DNA from: JAZFYD01 sp036443405
GTDB lineage: Bacteria; Planctomycetota; PLA2
Direction: 5' to 3'
Assembly: GCA_036443405.1 (NCBI GenBank)
Contig: JAZFYD010000054.1
Coordinates: 1-21,353 of the forward strand
Length of the DNA: 21,353 nucleotides
Below are positions 1-6,312 of this stretch, in pieces. The first letter of the stretch is position 1. The number at the start of each line of letters is the position of its first letter. A program made the translations under genes and the position numbers. Below the pieces are notes generated by a model. It did no database searches. It saw only the letters and a list, made by a program, of their open reading frames with translations, and was not told the origin of the DNA.

Positions 1-105
1 ACCTTCGTGACCGGCGCAGCGATCGGTGCGTGCGCGCGCGCTCTCTACTTCAGAGGCGCGCGGCGTATCTGGGCCGTGACCGCGACGCGATCGCTTGCCA
101 CTTGA
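1..105 (+). CDS. C-terminal end of an unidentified protein (partial)
   Basis: Frame 1 is open from the window edge for 34 codons and stops at TGA 103-105. The piece contains a small hydrophobic stretch (TFVTGAAIGACARALYF) followed by a basic tail. It would end 12 bases before the stop of the convergent minus-strand gene at 118, which is tight, ordinary gene packing. Too short to recognise; it could be the end of a membrane protein. The call rests only on the open frame and its position. Confidence 0.4.
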   Translation, partial: TFVTGAAIGACARALYFRGARRIWAVTATRSLAT

Positions 106-117
106 CGTGCGGGGGCG

Positions 118-681
118 TCATTCGCCCACGCCGGTGACCTGAATCACATGTTCCCCGGCCCAAAGCGTGGACTTGATCGTGGCGAAGAGGCCGAACGACA
201 AGAAGGTGAGCGCGAACTCCTCGGGGCCTTCGGCGAGATCGAAGAGCGAGTTGCGCGTCAGATAGAGCAGGATCAGACCGGCCTCGATCACGGAACCCTG
301 CTTGAGTTGGAAGCCGCGGTACTCCCATTCGAAAAAGCCGAAGAAGATCCAGGTGAGGATGTCGGCGGCGACAAATCCGTCGAGGACGGCCGAACCGGTC
401 GAACTCTGGTGCGCCCAGTAAAAGATTGCCCCGTAGAGGAACGCTTTGACGCCCAGGCCGACGTAGGTGAATTGCCGGTCGAGCGCCTTGAGCGCGCGCA
501 TTTCATCGGTTTCGATGAGCGGTTCCGGGCCGTTGGGGCCGAACTGGGCCTTGCGGCGGGCGGTAAAGCAGCGGCGGCAGATTAGCCGATGGGCCATTCG
601 GTGGAGACCGACCCGAGGGGTCGGCTCCCGACAAAACGAACAGGGGATCCGCACACCCCTAGATCGGTTCCAACACGGCAT
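118..681 (-). CDS. Zinc-ribbon, multi-pass membrane protein of unknown function
   Basis: The predicted protein has 187 residues when started at the ATG at 681. The open frame runs further upstream, but that extension looks non-coding and would overlap the divergent gene at 731. Near the N-terminus are two CxxC pairs (CSFC about residue 14, CRRC about residue 35), which look like a zinc-ribbon. Four hydrophobic segments follow: around YVGLGVKAFLYGAIFYW, FVAADILTWIFFGFF, VIEAGLILLYL and ALTFLSFGLFATI. So a cytoplasmic zinc-binding head on a four-helix membrane domain is likely. I do not recognise the family and no catalytic motif is visible. It is divergent from the beta-barrel gene with only 49 bases between starts, so any promoters must lie in or near that gap. 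Confidence 0.7.
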   Translation of the reverse strand: MPCWNRSRGVRIPCSFCREPTPRVGLHRMAHRLICRRCFTARRKAQFGPNGPEPLIETDEMRALKALDRQFTYVGLGVKAFLYGAIFYWAHQSSTGSAVLDGFVAADILTWIFFGFFEWEYRGFQLKQGSVIEAGLILLYLTRNSLFDLAEGPEEFALTFLSFGLFATIKSTLWAGEHVIQVTGVGE

Positions 682-730
682 GTGCTGAAACCGGCGGAGC
701 GTGGCGCGGATCGCCCGAAGGGGTGACACG

Positions 731-1639
731 ATGTTTCGAAGTCTTCTCGCCTGCGCCGCATTCACGCTCGGGTTGGCCGCTGTTGCGGCTGCCGACGCAC
801 CCGAGGCCGCGGGCCCCGCATTCGATCGGCCCGTGCGTGACACGTTACCGCTCGCGCTTGACGACTACTTCCGTCGGGAAGAGATGCGGCCCGGCGAACT
901 GCGCTATCTCAGTTCCGGCGAACCCCACCAGGTGAACAGCATCGTGGACATCTTCGGCGAGGCGTTGCCCAGGATCGGTGTGTGGCGTGCGGACCTCGAG
1001 GGTTCGGTGCGATCGGGTATCGGCGGCGACTTGATCAGCCTGTCCCAGGACCTCGACATCCACGAGACCGAAGACGGTTTCATCACCAGCGGCCAGATCG
1101 GGCTCGGTTCGCTTGCACTGCGCTATAGCTTCTTCTCGACGGAGTTTGAGGGCAGCAACGTTCTCACGCGCACGTTTTCCTTCAGCGGGCAGGACTTCAC
1201 GGTCAGCCAACAGGTCGATACGAAGCTCAAGATCCAAAACGCGGGGCTAAACCTTGCGATCCCGCTGTTCCAGCCGAAGCCGTTCTCGTTCTATCTCGAG
1301 GTCGGCGTGCAGTACTACAGCCTGGAAGGCGAGCTGACCGCGGCAGGCCAGCCGACGATTTCCGACAAGGACGAGCTGCCGTTCCCGGTGATCGGTGTCG
1401 TCGTGCGCGCGGAGTTCGGGCGATTCTTCATCGAAGGTGAAGTGATGGGCCTGGACGTCGATATCGGCAGCGTGAACGGCCGGCTCATAGACGCGAGCGT
1501 GAGCGTGGGCGTGCGCTTCCTTCACATCTTCGTTGCGCGCGCCGGCTGGCGGTTGGTGGACATCTCGGCGAACTTCGATGACTTCGAAGTCGACCTCGAA
1601 CTGAACGGCCTCTACGCCTCCATCGGCATCTCGTTTTAG
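731..1639 (+). CDS. Outer-membrane beta-barrel-like exported protein
   Basis: 302 residues. The start chosen is ATG 731, not the in-frame ATG at 701. It sits 7 bases after a purine-rich AAGGGG, and it begins a textbook signal peptide (MFRSLLACAAF followed by an Ala-rich stretch, cleavage near AAA-DAP). The mature part is rich in alternating hydrophobic/polar strands (for example FSFYLEVGVQYYSLEGEL and ASVSVGVRFLHIFVARAGWRL). It ends ...YASIGISF, a terminal aromatic typical of outer-membrane barrels recognised by BamA. No enzyme motif is seen; a porin-like or structural barrel is the most that can be said. Its TAG stop coincides with the left end of the TA-bounded element at 1637. Confidence 0.75.
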   Translation: MFRSLLACAAFTLGLAAVAAADAPEAAGPAFDRPVRDTLPLALDDYFRREEMRPGELRYLSSGEPHQVNSIVDIFGEALPRIGVWRADLEGSVRSGIGGDLISLSQDLDIHETEDGFITSGQIGLGSLALRYSFFSTEFEGSNVLTRTFSFSGQDFTVSQQVDTKLKIQNAGLNLAIPLFQPKPFSFYLEVGVQYYSLEGELTAAGQPTISDKDELPFPVIGVVVRAEFGRFFIEGEVMGLDVDIGSVNGRLIDASVSVGVRFLHIFVARAGWRLVDISANFDDFEVDLELNGLYASIGISF

Positions 1640-1865
1640 GCTCCGTCTGAGAAGAACCCGCAGGCCCGAGATCGAGTTGGGACATCTCTGGCTCAACGGC
1701 TGACGCCGTTCGGTGTTGCTGGCTCAACGGCTGACGCCGTTGAAGCGCCGTCAGGCGTCGTTCGCCGACGAACCTCTATCCAATGTCGATAGTGCTAGGA
1801 CGCGAACGGCGGCTGACGGGCCTATCCAGCCGATCGAAGCCAGGGGTTTTCTCAGACGGAGCCTA
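1637..1865. mobile_element. Small TA-flanked inverted-repeat element (MITE-like)
   Basis: The 17-base arms at 1637-1653 (TAGGCTCCGTCTGAGAA) and 1849-1865 (TTCTCAGACGGAGCCTA) are perfect reverse complements. Each outer end is the dinucleotide TA, so the element proper would be 1639-1863 (225 bases) flanked by a TA duplication. TA duplications are the signature of IS630/Tc1-mariner transposition. No plausible transposase is inside, so it would be a non-autonomous element. The interior carries two copies of the 23-base palindromic repeat. The stop codon of the barrel gene is made of the left TA plus the first G of the element. Against a simple insertion model: removing one TA and the element leaves the barrel frame open for about 48 further codons of unconvincing sequence. 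Confidence 0.5.
1688..1741. repeat. Direct pair of a 23-base palindromic repeat
   Basis: Two identical 23-base copies at 1688-1710 and 1719-1741 are separated by 8 bases. The core AACGGCTGACGCCGTT is a hairpin: AACGGC, loop TGAC, GCCGTT. Closely related copies occur at 2034-2057 and, inverted, at 16783-16806. Short stem-loop repeats scattered between genes resemble REP-type extragenic palindromes. The family name is not known to me. Confidence 0.75.
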
Positions 1866-2011
1866 TCCGCGCGCCAGCGCCTCCCGTTCAAAGAAGTGCC
1901 AGGCTTCTGATGAGACCGGCTGGCGCGCTTTGGAGGCTTGGCGCGCAAACGGGATGGAGCGGCCTCGTCGCCGGGTTTCACGAACGATGCAACCACCGCG
2001 CGTCATCTAGT

Positions 2012-2030
2012 GGGCGGCCCGCCCGCTTTT
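2012..2030 (+). terminator. Possible weak intrinsic terminator
   Basis: GGGCG (2012-2016), a 3-base loop GCC, then CGCCC (2020-2024), followed by GCTTTTCTT. A short GC stem with a T-run fits a small terminator for transcription coming through from the barrel gene or the element. The stem is only 5 bp, so the call is tentative. Confidence 0.3.
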
Positions 2031-2033
2031 CTT

Positions 2034-2057
2034 GCCCAACGGCTGACGCCCTTGGAG
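2034..2057 (+). repeat. Third copy of the palindromic repeat
   Basis: A 24-base stretch (core AACGGCTGACGCC at 2038-2050) matches the minus-strand copy at 16806-16783 at all but one base. The difference is C instead of G at 2051, which weakens the hairpin. Both this copy and the one at 16783 sit just upstream of the start codon of an exported protein (7 and 17 bases respectively). Confidence 0.7.
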
Positions 2058-2064
2058 CCATACG

Positions 2065-3459
2065 ATGATGCTCTCCCTACCCTTCGCCCTCTTGTCCTTG
2101 ATGCCCGTTCTGGGCACCCCTGCCGATTCTCTTGAGCTGTTTCGTCGCTGGCGGAACTCACCAACTCCGGAACTTCGCATGCAAGCCGCGCGGAGTCTTC
2201 GGAACGTTCCCGGATCTGAGGCGCGGGTCGCCCTCTTGTCGCTGCTCGAGGATTCGGTGCCGGCCGTGCGTGGGGTGGTGCGCGAGGAGATCGCGCTGCG
2301 GTCTCCCGACGAGGGACCCGAACTCGCGCAAGCCATCGCGCGGCTCCGTGGGGAGCGCGCGCGCCTGGAGGGGCTGCGTGCGCTCATCGCGCGCAAGGAG
2401 GATTTGTCGCAGTTCATCGGGGACCGGGCTCCGTCCGTGCGCCGTCGGGCGCTGGCGACGGGCCGGGTGGCGACGCGCCTGATTCCCGCGGCGTTGTCCG
2501 ATCGCGATCCGTGGATGCGCGCGCTCGCGCTCGAGATCGGCGCCGACGCGGACGCGGCAAAACGCTTCGCGCGGGATCGGGCGGTCGAGGTTCGCATCGC
2601 GTGCGCGCGGGTCGTTCGTGAACCGGATATCGTCGCTGGCCTTCTGAAAGACAAATCGTGGCGGGTGCGGCTGGCCGCCGTCTTGCGATCGGAACGCATG
2701 CTCGAAAAGAGCCTGGTGGCGCCACTGATCGAAATCTTGGGCGAGCCGCCGGGCCGCTTGCGCGCGCGTGCGCTCGGGGCGTTGGAGTCTTTGACCGGCG
2801 CGGGACTCGCGGACGACAAACGAGCCTGGCGCGACTGGTGGCGCTCCGCGCAAGCCGGCGTCACCCTGAAGCCGCCGCGCGGCGCGCCGACCCACGCGGG
2901 CAGCGTCGCAACCGTGAACTTCCGGAGGTTGCCGGTTTCGTCACGACGGCTCAGCTTCGTGCTCGACGCGAGCCGCTCGATGTTCAAACCGGCTCCCGGC
3001 GCGAACGGGACGAGCCGCTGGGATCTTGTTCGTCGCGATCTTCTCGGAGTGCTCGACAAGCTCTCTTCCAGGGCCCGCTTCAACGTCATCCTCTTTCGCA
3101 CGGAGCCGGAAACGTGGCGACCGCGTCTCGTGCCCGCCTCCAAAGCAGCGCGCCGTTCGTGTCGCGAGTGGATCGAAGCCGCGACGCCGGGCGGGTGGAC
3201 CAACCTCTTCGATTCGATCGATTTGGCGCTGCAGGACGATGCCGTGGACACGATCTATGTGCTGACGGACGGCGTTCCGAGCCGCGGCCGCGAAACCGCG
3301 CGTCGCGCGATCCTCGATGAGATCGCGTTTCTCAACCGCTACCGGATGGTCCAGATCAACTGTGTGCAGGCCGGGAGCGAAAAGGGCCTCGGCAAGGCGT
3401 GGCACGGGTTTCTCGACGAGTTGGCCAAAGCGCACGATGGCCAGAGCGTGCGCGAGTGA
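2065..3459 (+). CDS. Exported HEAT-repeat and von Willebrand A (vWA) domain protein
   Basis: 464 residues. The N-terminus is hydrophobic (MMLSLPFALLSLMPVLGTPAD) and looks like a signal peptide. Residues about 25-240 are alpha-helical repeats of the HEAT type (for example SPTPELRMQAARSLRNVPG, RAPSVRRRALATG, DRDPWMRALALEIG, DKSWRVRLAAVLR). Residues about 295-455 form a vWA domain with a metal-site motif DASRS starting at Asp301 (DxSxS) and a later LTDG with Asp402. The intermediate Thr of the MIDAS is probably in PGGWTNLFDSI. vWA domains bind protein ligands through a divalent metal, and HEAT arrays are protein scaffolds. A periplasmic protein-binding role is therefore inferred, without a known partner. 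The pyrimidine-dimer glycosylase gene follows 18 bases later, perhaps co-transcribed. Confidence 0.8.
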   Translation: MMLSLPFALLSLMPVLGTPADSLELFRRWRNSPTPELRMQAARSLRNVPGSEARVALLSLLEDSVPAVRGVVREEIALRSPDEGPELAQAIARLRGERARLEGLRALIARKEDLSQFIGDRAPSVRRRALATGRVATRLIPAALSDRDPWMRALALEIGADADAAKRFARDRAVEVRIACARVVREPDIVAGLLKDKSWRVRLAAVLRSERMLEKSLVAPLIEILGEPPGRLRARALGALESLTGAGLADDKRAWRDWWRSAQAGVTLKPPRGAPTHAGSVATVNFRRLPVSSRRLSFVLDASRSMFKPAPGANGTSRWDLVRRDLLGVLDKLSSRARFNVILFRTEPETWRPRLVPASKAARRSCREWIEAATPGGWTNLFDSIDLALQDDAVDTIYVLTDGVPSRGRETARRAILDEIAFLNRYRMVQINCVQAGSEKGLGKAWHGFLDELAKAHDGQSVRE

Positions 3460-3477
3460 AAACGGAGGACACGTGCC

Positions 3478-3897
3478 GTGCGACTTTGGACCATCCACCC
3501 GCGCTATCTCGATGCGATCGGTCTCGTTTCGGTGTGGCGCAAGGCGCTGCTCGCCCGGCAGGTCCTGCGCGGCAAGACAAAGGCGTATCGCGGTCATCCG
3601 CAGTTGCAACGGTTCCAGGAGCACCCGACGCCGTTGTCTGCGATCAACGCGTACCTGCGCGCGGTGTACGACGAAGCCGTCGAGCGCGGCTACGCGTTTG
3701 ACAAGAAAAAGCTGGGCCCCGTGCGCGACAGGACCTCGATCGCCGTGACGGACAAACAGCTCGCATACGAGTGGAAGCACCTGCGCGCCAAGCTGTTGGA
3801 ACGCTGCCCGGACCGCGCGAAACGCCGCGGTAAACTCGAAGCGCACCCGCTGTTCAAGGTGGTGACCGGCCCGATCGCCGAGTGGGAACGGCGGTAG
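3478..3897 (+). CDS. Pyrimidine dimer DNA glycosylase / endonuclease V family
   Basis: 139 residues, GTG start at 3478 with a good ribosome site (CGGAGG at 3463-3468). The N-terminal signature MRLWTIHPRYLDAIGLV, then WRKALLARQVLRGKTKAY and HPQLQRF, is that of the T4 endonuclease V (pyr_excise) family. These enzymes cut the glycosylic bond at UV-induced cyclobutane pyrimidine dimers and nick the DNA backbone. Length agrees with T4 DenV (138 residues). The catalytic alpha-amine at the N-terminal Thr of DenV is not obviously conserved here, since the residue after Met is Arg. Many bacterial relatives also begin MRLW. The role in UV repair is from family knowledge. Confidence 0.8.
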   Translation: MRLWTIHPRYLDAIGLVSVWRKALLARQVLRGKTKAYRGHPQLQRFQEHPTPLSAINAYLRAVYDEAVERGYAFDKKKLGPVRDRTSIAVTDKQLAYEWKHLRAKLLERCPDRAKRRGKLEAHPLFKVVTGPIAEWERR

Positions 3898-3929
3898 GTG
3901 GGATGAACCCCATCGGCGCGAAGAAGGCA

Positions 3930-4417
3930 AACCACAGAGGCACGGAGACACGGAGGCCGGCGGGAACAGCTCACCTGGCTTGGCATGGGCAGGAGCCCTG
4001 ATGCCAACGTGGAATTGACCGGAAGAGTGATCGGCGCTGCCATCGAGGTGCATCGAATCCTAGGCCCAGGGTTGCTGGAGCGAATCTACGAGGATTGCCT
4101 GTGCCTTGAACTCAAGCTCAGGCGCGTTGGTTTCGAGAGGCAGGTAGGACTCGACGCTGATTACAAGGGCGAGCGACTCGCGCACGCGTATCGAATCGAC
4201 ATACTCGTCGAGAGTCGTGTCGTAGTCGAAATCAAGACCGTGGCAAAGTTAGAATACGTGCATTGGGCGCAGCTGCTGACCTACATGCGACTCAGTGGCT
4301 GTTCAACAGGCTTGCTTCTGAACTTCAACGTCGCTGCGCTTCGCAAGGGAATCGTCCGGCTTGTGTTGTAGCGCGCGACTCGTCTGGTGGCCTCCGTGTC
4401 TCCGTGCCTCTGTGGTT
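3930..4417. mobile_element. GxxExxY gene cassette bounded by perfect 29-base inverted repeats
   Basis: The arm at 3930-3958 (begins AACCACAGAGGCACGGAGAC) is the exact reverse complement of the arm at 4389-4417. Between them lies one gene, the GxxExxY protein at 3985-4371. The match ends sharply on both sides. I could see no flanking target duplication and no transposase. The precise enclosure of a single gene suggests the unit moves or is exchanged as a cassette, perhaps helped by the encoded nuclease-fold protein or by an enzyme elsewhere. Confidence 0.75.
3985..4371 (+). CDS. GxxExxY protein (PD-(D/E)XK-like nuclease fold)
   Basis: 128 residues. The family signature is clear: ELTGRVIGAAIEVHRILGPG, then LLERIYEDCLCLEL (G-L-L-E-x-x-Y), a basic/aromatic middle, and YRIDILVESRVVVEIKTV, where Asp and the E-I-K triad match the PD-(D/E)XK catalytic pattern. 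It ends TGLLLNFNVAALRKGI, also typical (the G-L-L-x-N-F motif). The family (PDDEXK_3) is thought to be nuclease-like but its biological role is not settled. The start at 3985 lacks a clear Shine-Dalgarno sequence; the conserved region starts about 10 residues in. It stands alone inside the inverted repeat cassette. Confidence 0.85.
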   Translation: MGRSPDANVELTGRVIGAAIEVHRILGPGLLERIYEDCLCLELKLRRVGFERQVGLDADYKGERLAHAYRIDILVESRVVVEIKTVAKLEYVHWAQLLTYMRLSGCSTGLLLNFNVAALRKGIVRLVL

Positions 4418-4439
4418 CCTCTTTGGCCGCCGCGAACGC

Positions 4440-5765
4440 TCAGTCGCTCTGCTTGTAGTCCTGGAAGAAGAACCGCTCCAGCACATCGAGTTGTTCGGGG
4501 GTCGGTTTGCGGGACTTTGGGGTGTACGTCATGCCCGTGTCGTTCCAGAAGCGGATCGGGTCGGCGACCTTTAGACGGAAGAACGCGCGGGAGTAGATCT
4601 CGCCGAATCGGGGCACGCCGTCTCTTCCCTCGCGATCGAGCGGAGGGGCGGTGCCGTCACCGGTATCGGGGTCGCCGTCGACGGTGTGGCACCGCGCGCA
4701 ACGGAAGCGCTTGATCACCTTTTGCGCTACGTCCTCGAACTCCTCGGGCGTGATGTCGTCTCCGATGGCGGTCGCCGGTTCGTCCTCCTCGGGCGGCGGC
4801 GTGGAGGCGAGGGACCAAACGGTCAGTGAAAGCAGCGCGGCCGCCGTTAGTCCCACGACACCGATTTCGACGCGGCGCTTGGCCGGTGCGCGTTCCGTGC
4901 CGCGAGACAGAAACGGCAGCATCACGAACGCGCCCGCGAGCGCGCCCGGCAGAACGCCGCCGATGAGGAACGTCGCGCCCGGGGAGAGTTTGAGCAGGAG
5001 GTTAACCCAGAGCAGGAACCACTCGGGTTTGGCGTCGGGGCTGCCGGCGCCCGTTGTGTCCGCGCGCGGGCCGAGCGCCGGCGGCATCGCGATCGCGAGC
5101 AGGATGAGCAGCGCGGTCAAACCCAACGTCCAGGCGGCTTCGGTGTTCGTCCAGGCAAGTGCGCTCTTGCTGTCCTCGTCCGCAGTGCCGGCTGCGCTCG
5201 CTCCTGACGCCGCGCGACGGCACTCCAGCACGAGCGCCACGACGAGTATCAACAACAGTGCCGGCAACACGGCGACGTGCACCGCGTAGATGCGCGCGAC
5301 CATCGCGCTCGAAACGACCTCGCCGCCGCGCAGAACCGCGGCCGCCGATTCACCGACGACCGGTGTCGACTCCGCCACGCCCGCCATCACACCAAGGCCG
5401 GTGTACGCGCGTTCGTCGCCGGGCAGCAGGTATCCCGTGTACGCGAATCCGACGAGCACAAACAGGATCGCGGCGCCGAGAATCCAGCGCCGGTGACCGG
5501 GTCGTTTGTGGCCGCCGCGCCAAAAGACCCGCAGCGCGTGCAACCCCGCAAGCACGATCGCGATCGACCCGCACCAGTGGTGCATGCCGCGCAGCAGCGC
5601 GCCGCCGGTGACCTCCTCCGAAAGATAGGCGACGGAATCGCGCGCTGACTCCAGTGTGTTCGCGTAGAAAAAAGCGAGGAACCCGCCACTCAGCAGGCCC
5701 AGCGCGGCCACCGCGAGGGCCAGCGTTCCGAGATGGGGGAGTTTGGCCGTGCGCGCGTCGCTCAC
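4440..5765 (-). CDS. Cytochrome b / subunit IV fused to a C-terminal cytochrome c
   Basis: 441 residues. GTG start at 5765, overlapping the Rieske stop by four bases, the usual arrangement for translational coupling. Residues about 10-185 resemble cytochrome b6: HHWCGSIAIVLAGLH supplies His62 and His76 (14 apart), YLLPGDERAY is the normal loop, and RIYAVHVAVLP supplies His163. The expected fourth histidine, 14-15 residues after His163, is absent (Ala177/Leu178; no His in the rest of that helix). Residues about 205-320 resemble subunit IV, with the quinol-site motif PEWF at 247-250 (usual PEWY). After a Pro/Glu-rich linker, residues about 340-441 form a cytochrome c domain with CARCH at 356-360; Met412 is a candidate axial ligand. 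With the Rieske protein it should form a quinol-oxidising bc-type complex passing electrons to the tethered haem c. Confidence 0.88.
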   Translation of the reverse strand: MSDARTAKLPHLGTLALAVAALGLLSGGFLAFFYANTLESARDSVAYLSEEVTGGALLRGMHHWCGSIAIVLAGLHALRVFWRGGHKRPGHRRWILGAAILFVLVGFAYTGYLLPGDERAYTGLGVMAGVAESTPVVGESAAAVLRGGEVVSSAMVARIYAVHVAVLPALLLILVVALVLECRRAASGASAAGTADEDSKSALAWTNTEAAWTLGLTALLILLAIAMPPALGPRADTTGAGSPDAKPEWFLLWVNLLLKLSPGATFLIGGVLPGALAGAFVMLPFLSRGTERAPAKRRVEIGVVGLTAAALLSLTVWSLASTPPPEEDEPATAIGDDITPEEFEDVAQKVIKRFRCARCHTVDGDPDTGDGTAPPLDREGRDGVPRFGEIYSRAFFRLKVADPIRFWNDTGMTYTPKSRKPTPEQLDVLERFFFQDYKQSD

Positions 5766-6229
5766 AGGCGTACCTGGATTCGGTCGCGCTCGATGCGCGT
5801 CGTGTACCGGGCCAACGGTTCCGTCACCGGTCCGCGCAGCGGTTCGCCCTCTTTTGTGAACGCGCCCTGATGGCAGGGGCAGCGAAACTCGTCCTTGTGC
5901 GCGCGCACGCGGCAACCGAGGTGGGTGCACACTGATGAGAGCGCGAGGATCTCCTCGCCGCGGCGCACGAGAAAGATCGGCTCCTGAACGGCCTGCCAGC
6001 CGGCGCGCCGTTCGATCAGGTAGCGCTTCGTCGCGCCGTCCGCGAGATCGGCGGCCGGACCGAGGTCGCGCCACTTCTCCTTGGCGCTCCGAAACAGCGG
6101 GTCCAGCAGCGCGCCGACGGCGGGTAGTGCGACAAGGCAGCCGGCGGCGGCCGCGAGCCCGCGCGAGAGCAGGCCGCGGCGGGTGGGTTGCGGCTTGGTG
6201 TCGTTTGATGCGCTCACGGGCGTCATCAT
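5762..6229 (-). CDS. Rieske [2Fe-2S] protein of a cytochrome bc complex
   Basis: 155 residues. The N-terminus has a twin-arginine-like segment (TRRGLLSRGLAAAAG, then CLVALPAVGALL), fitting Tat-dependent insertion with a membrane anchor. Cluster-binding boxes are intact: CTHLGC at 101-106 and CPCHQG at 117-122. By family knowledge Cys101, His103, Cys117 and His120 bind the 2Fe-2S cluster, and Cys106-Cys119 form the disulfide. Two tandem ATG codons begin the frame at 6229; neither has a strong Shine-Dalgarno sequence, and a GTG a few codons on is possible. Directly upstream of, and overlapping, the cytochrome b gene, so they form an operon. purM lies 83 bases upstream on the same strand. Confidence 0.9.
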   Translation of the reverse strand: MMTPVSASNDTKPQPTRRGLLSRGLAAAAGCLVALPAVGALLDPLFRSAKEKWRDLGPAADLADGATKRYLIERRAGWQAVQEPIFLVRRGEEILALSSVCTHLGCRVRAHKDEFRCPCHQGAFTKEGEPLRGPVTEPLARYTTRIERDRIQVRL

Positions 6230-6312
6230 CGCAAATTAGGGTCCGCCCAAGACAGGTTCGCGAGGCTGAGAAGCGTGATGGACGGGGCGGAGCAACAAGC
6301 GCGACCCGGGCT

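Larger units (their letters stand above)
1866..2064. other. Non-coding interval upstream of the HEAT-vWA gene
   Basis: I see no convincing gene here. It contains a 10-base inverted pair (GCGCGCCAGC at 1869-1878, GCTGGCGCGC at 1919-1928), a small GC hairpin followed by a T-run at 2012-2030, and a palindromic repeat copy ending 7 bases before the ATG at 2065. No clear promoter or Shine-Dalgarno sequence can be named. Confidence 0.5.

Noticed and set aside
2007..3251. 414-codon minus-strand frame opposite the HEAT-vWA gene
   Set aside because: Ser/Arg-rich shadow with no motif; the vWA metal site is on the plus strand.
5762..6074. N-terminal extension of cytochrome b into the Rieske gene
   Set aside because: The extension is an out-of-frame reading of the Rieske gene; the GTG at 5765 overlaps the Rieske stop and begins real sequence.
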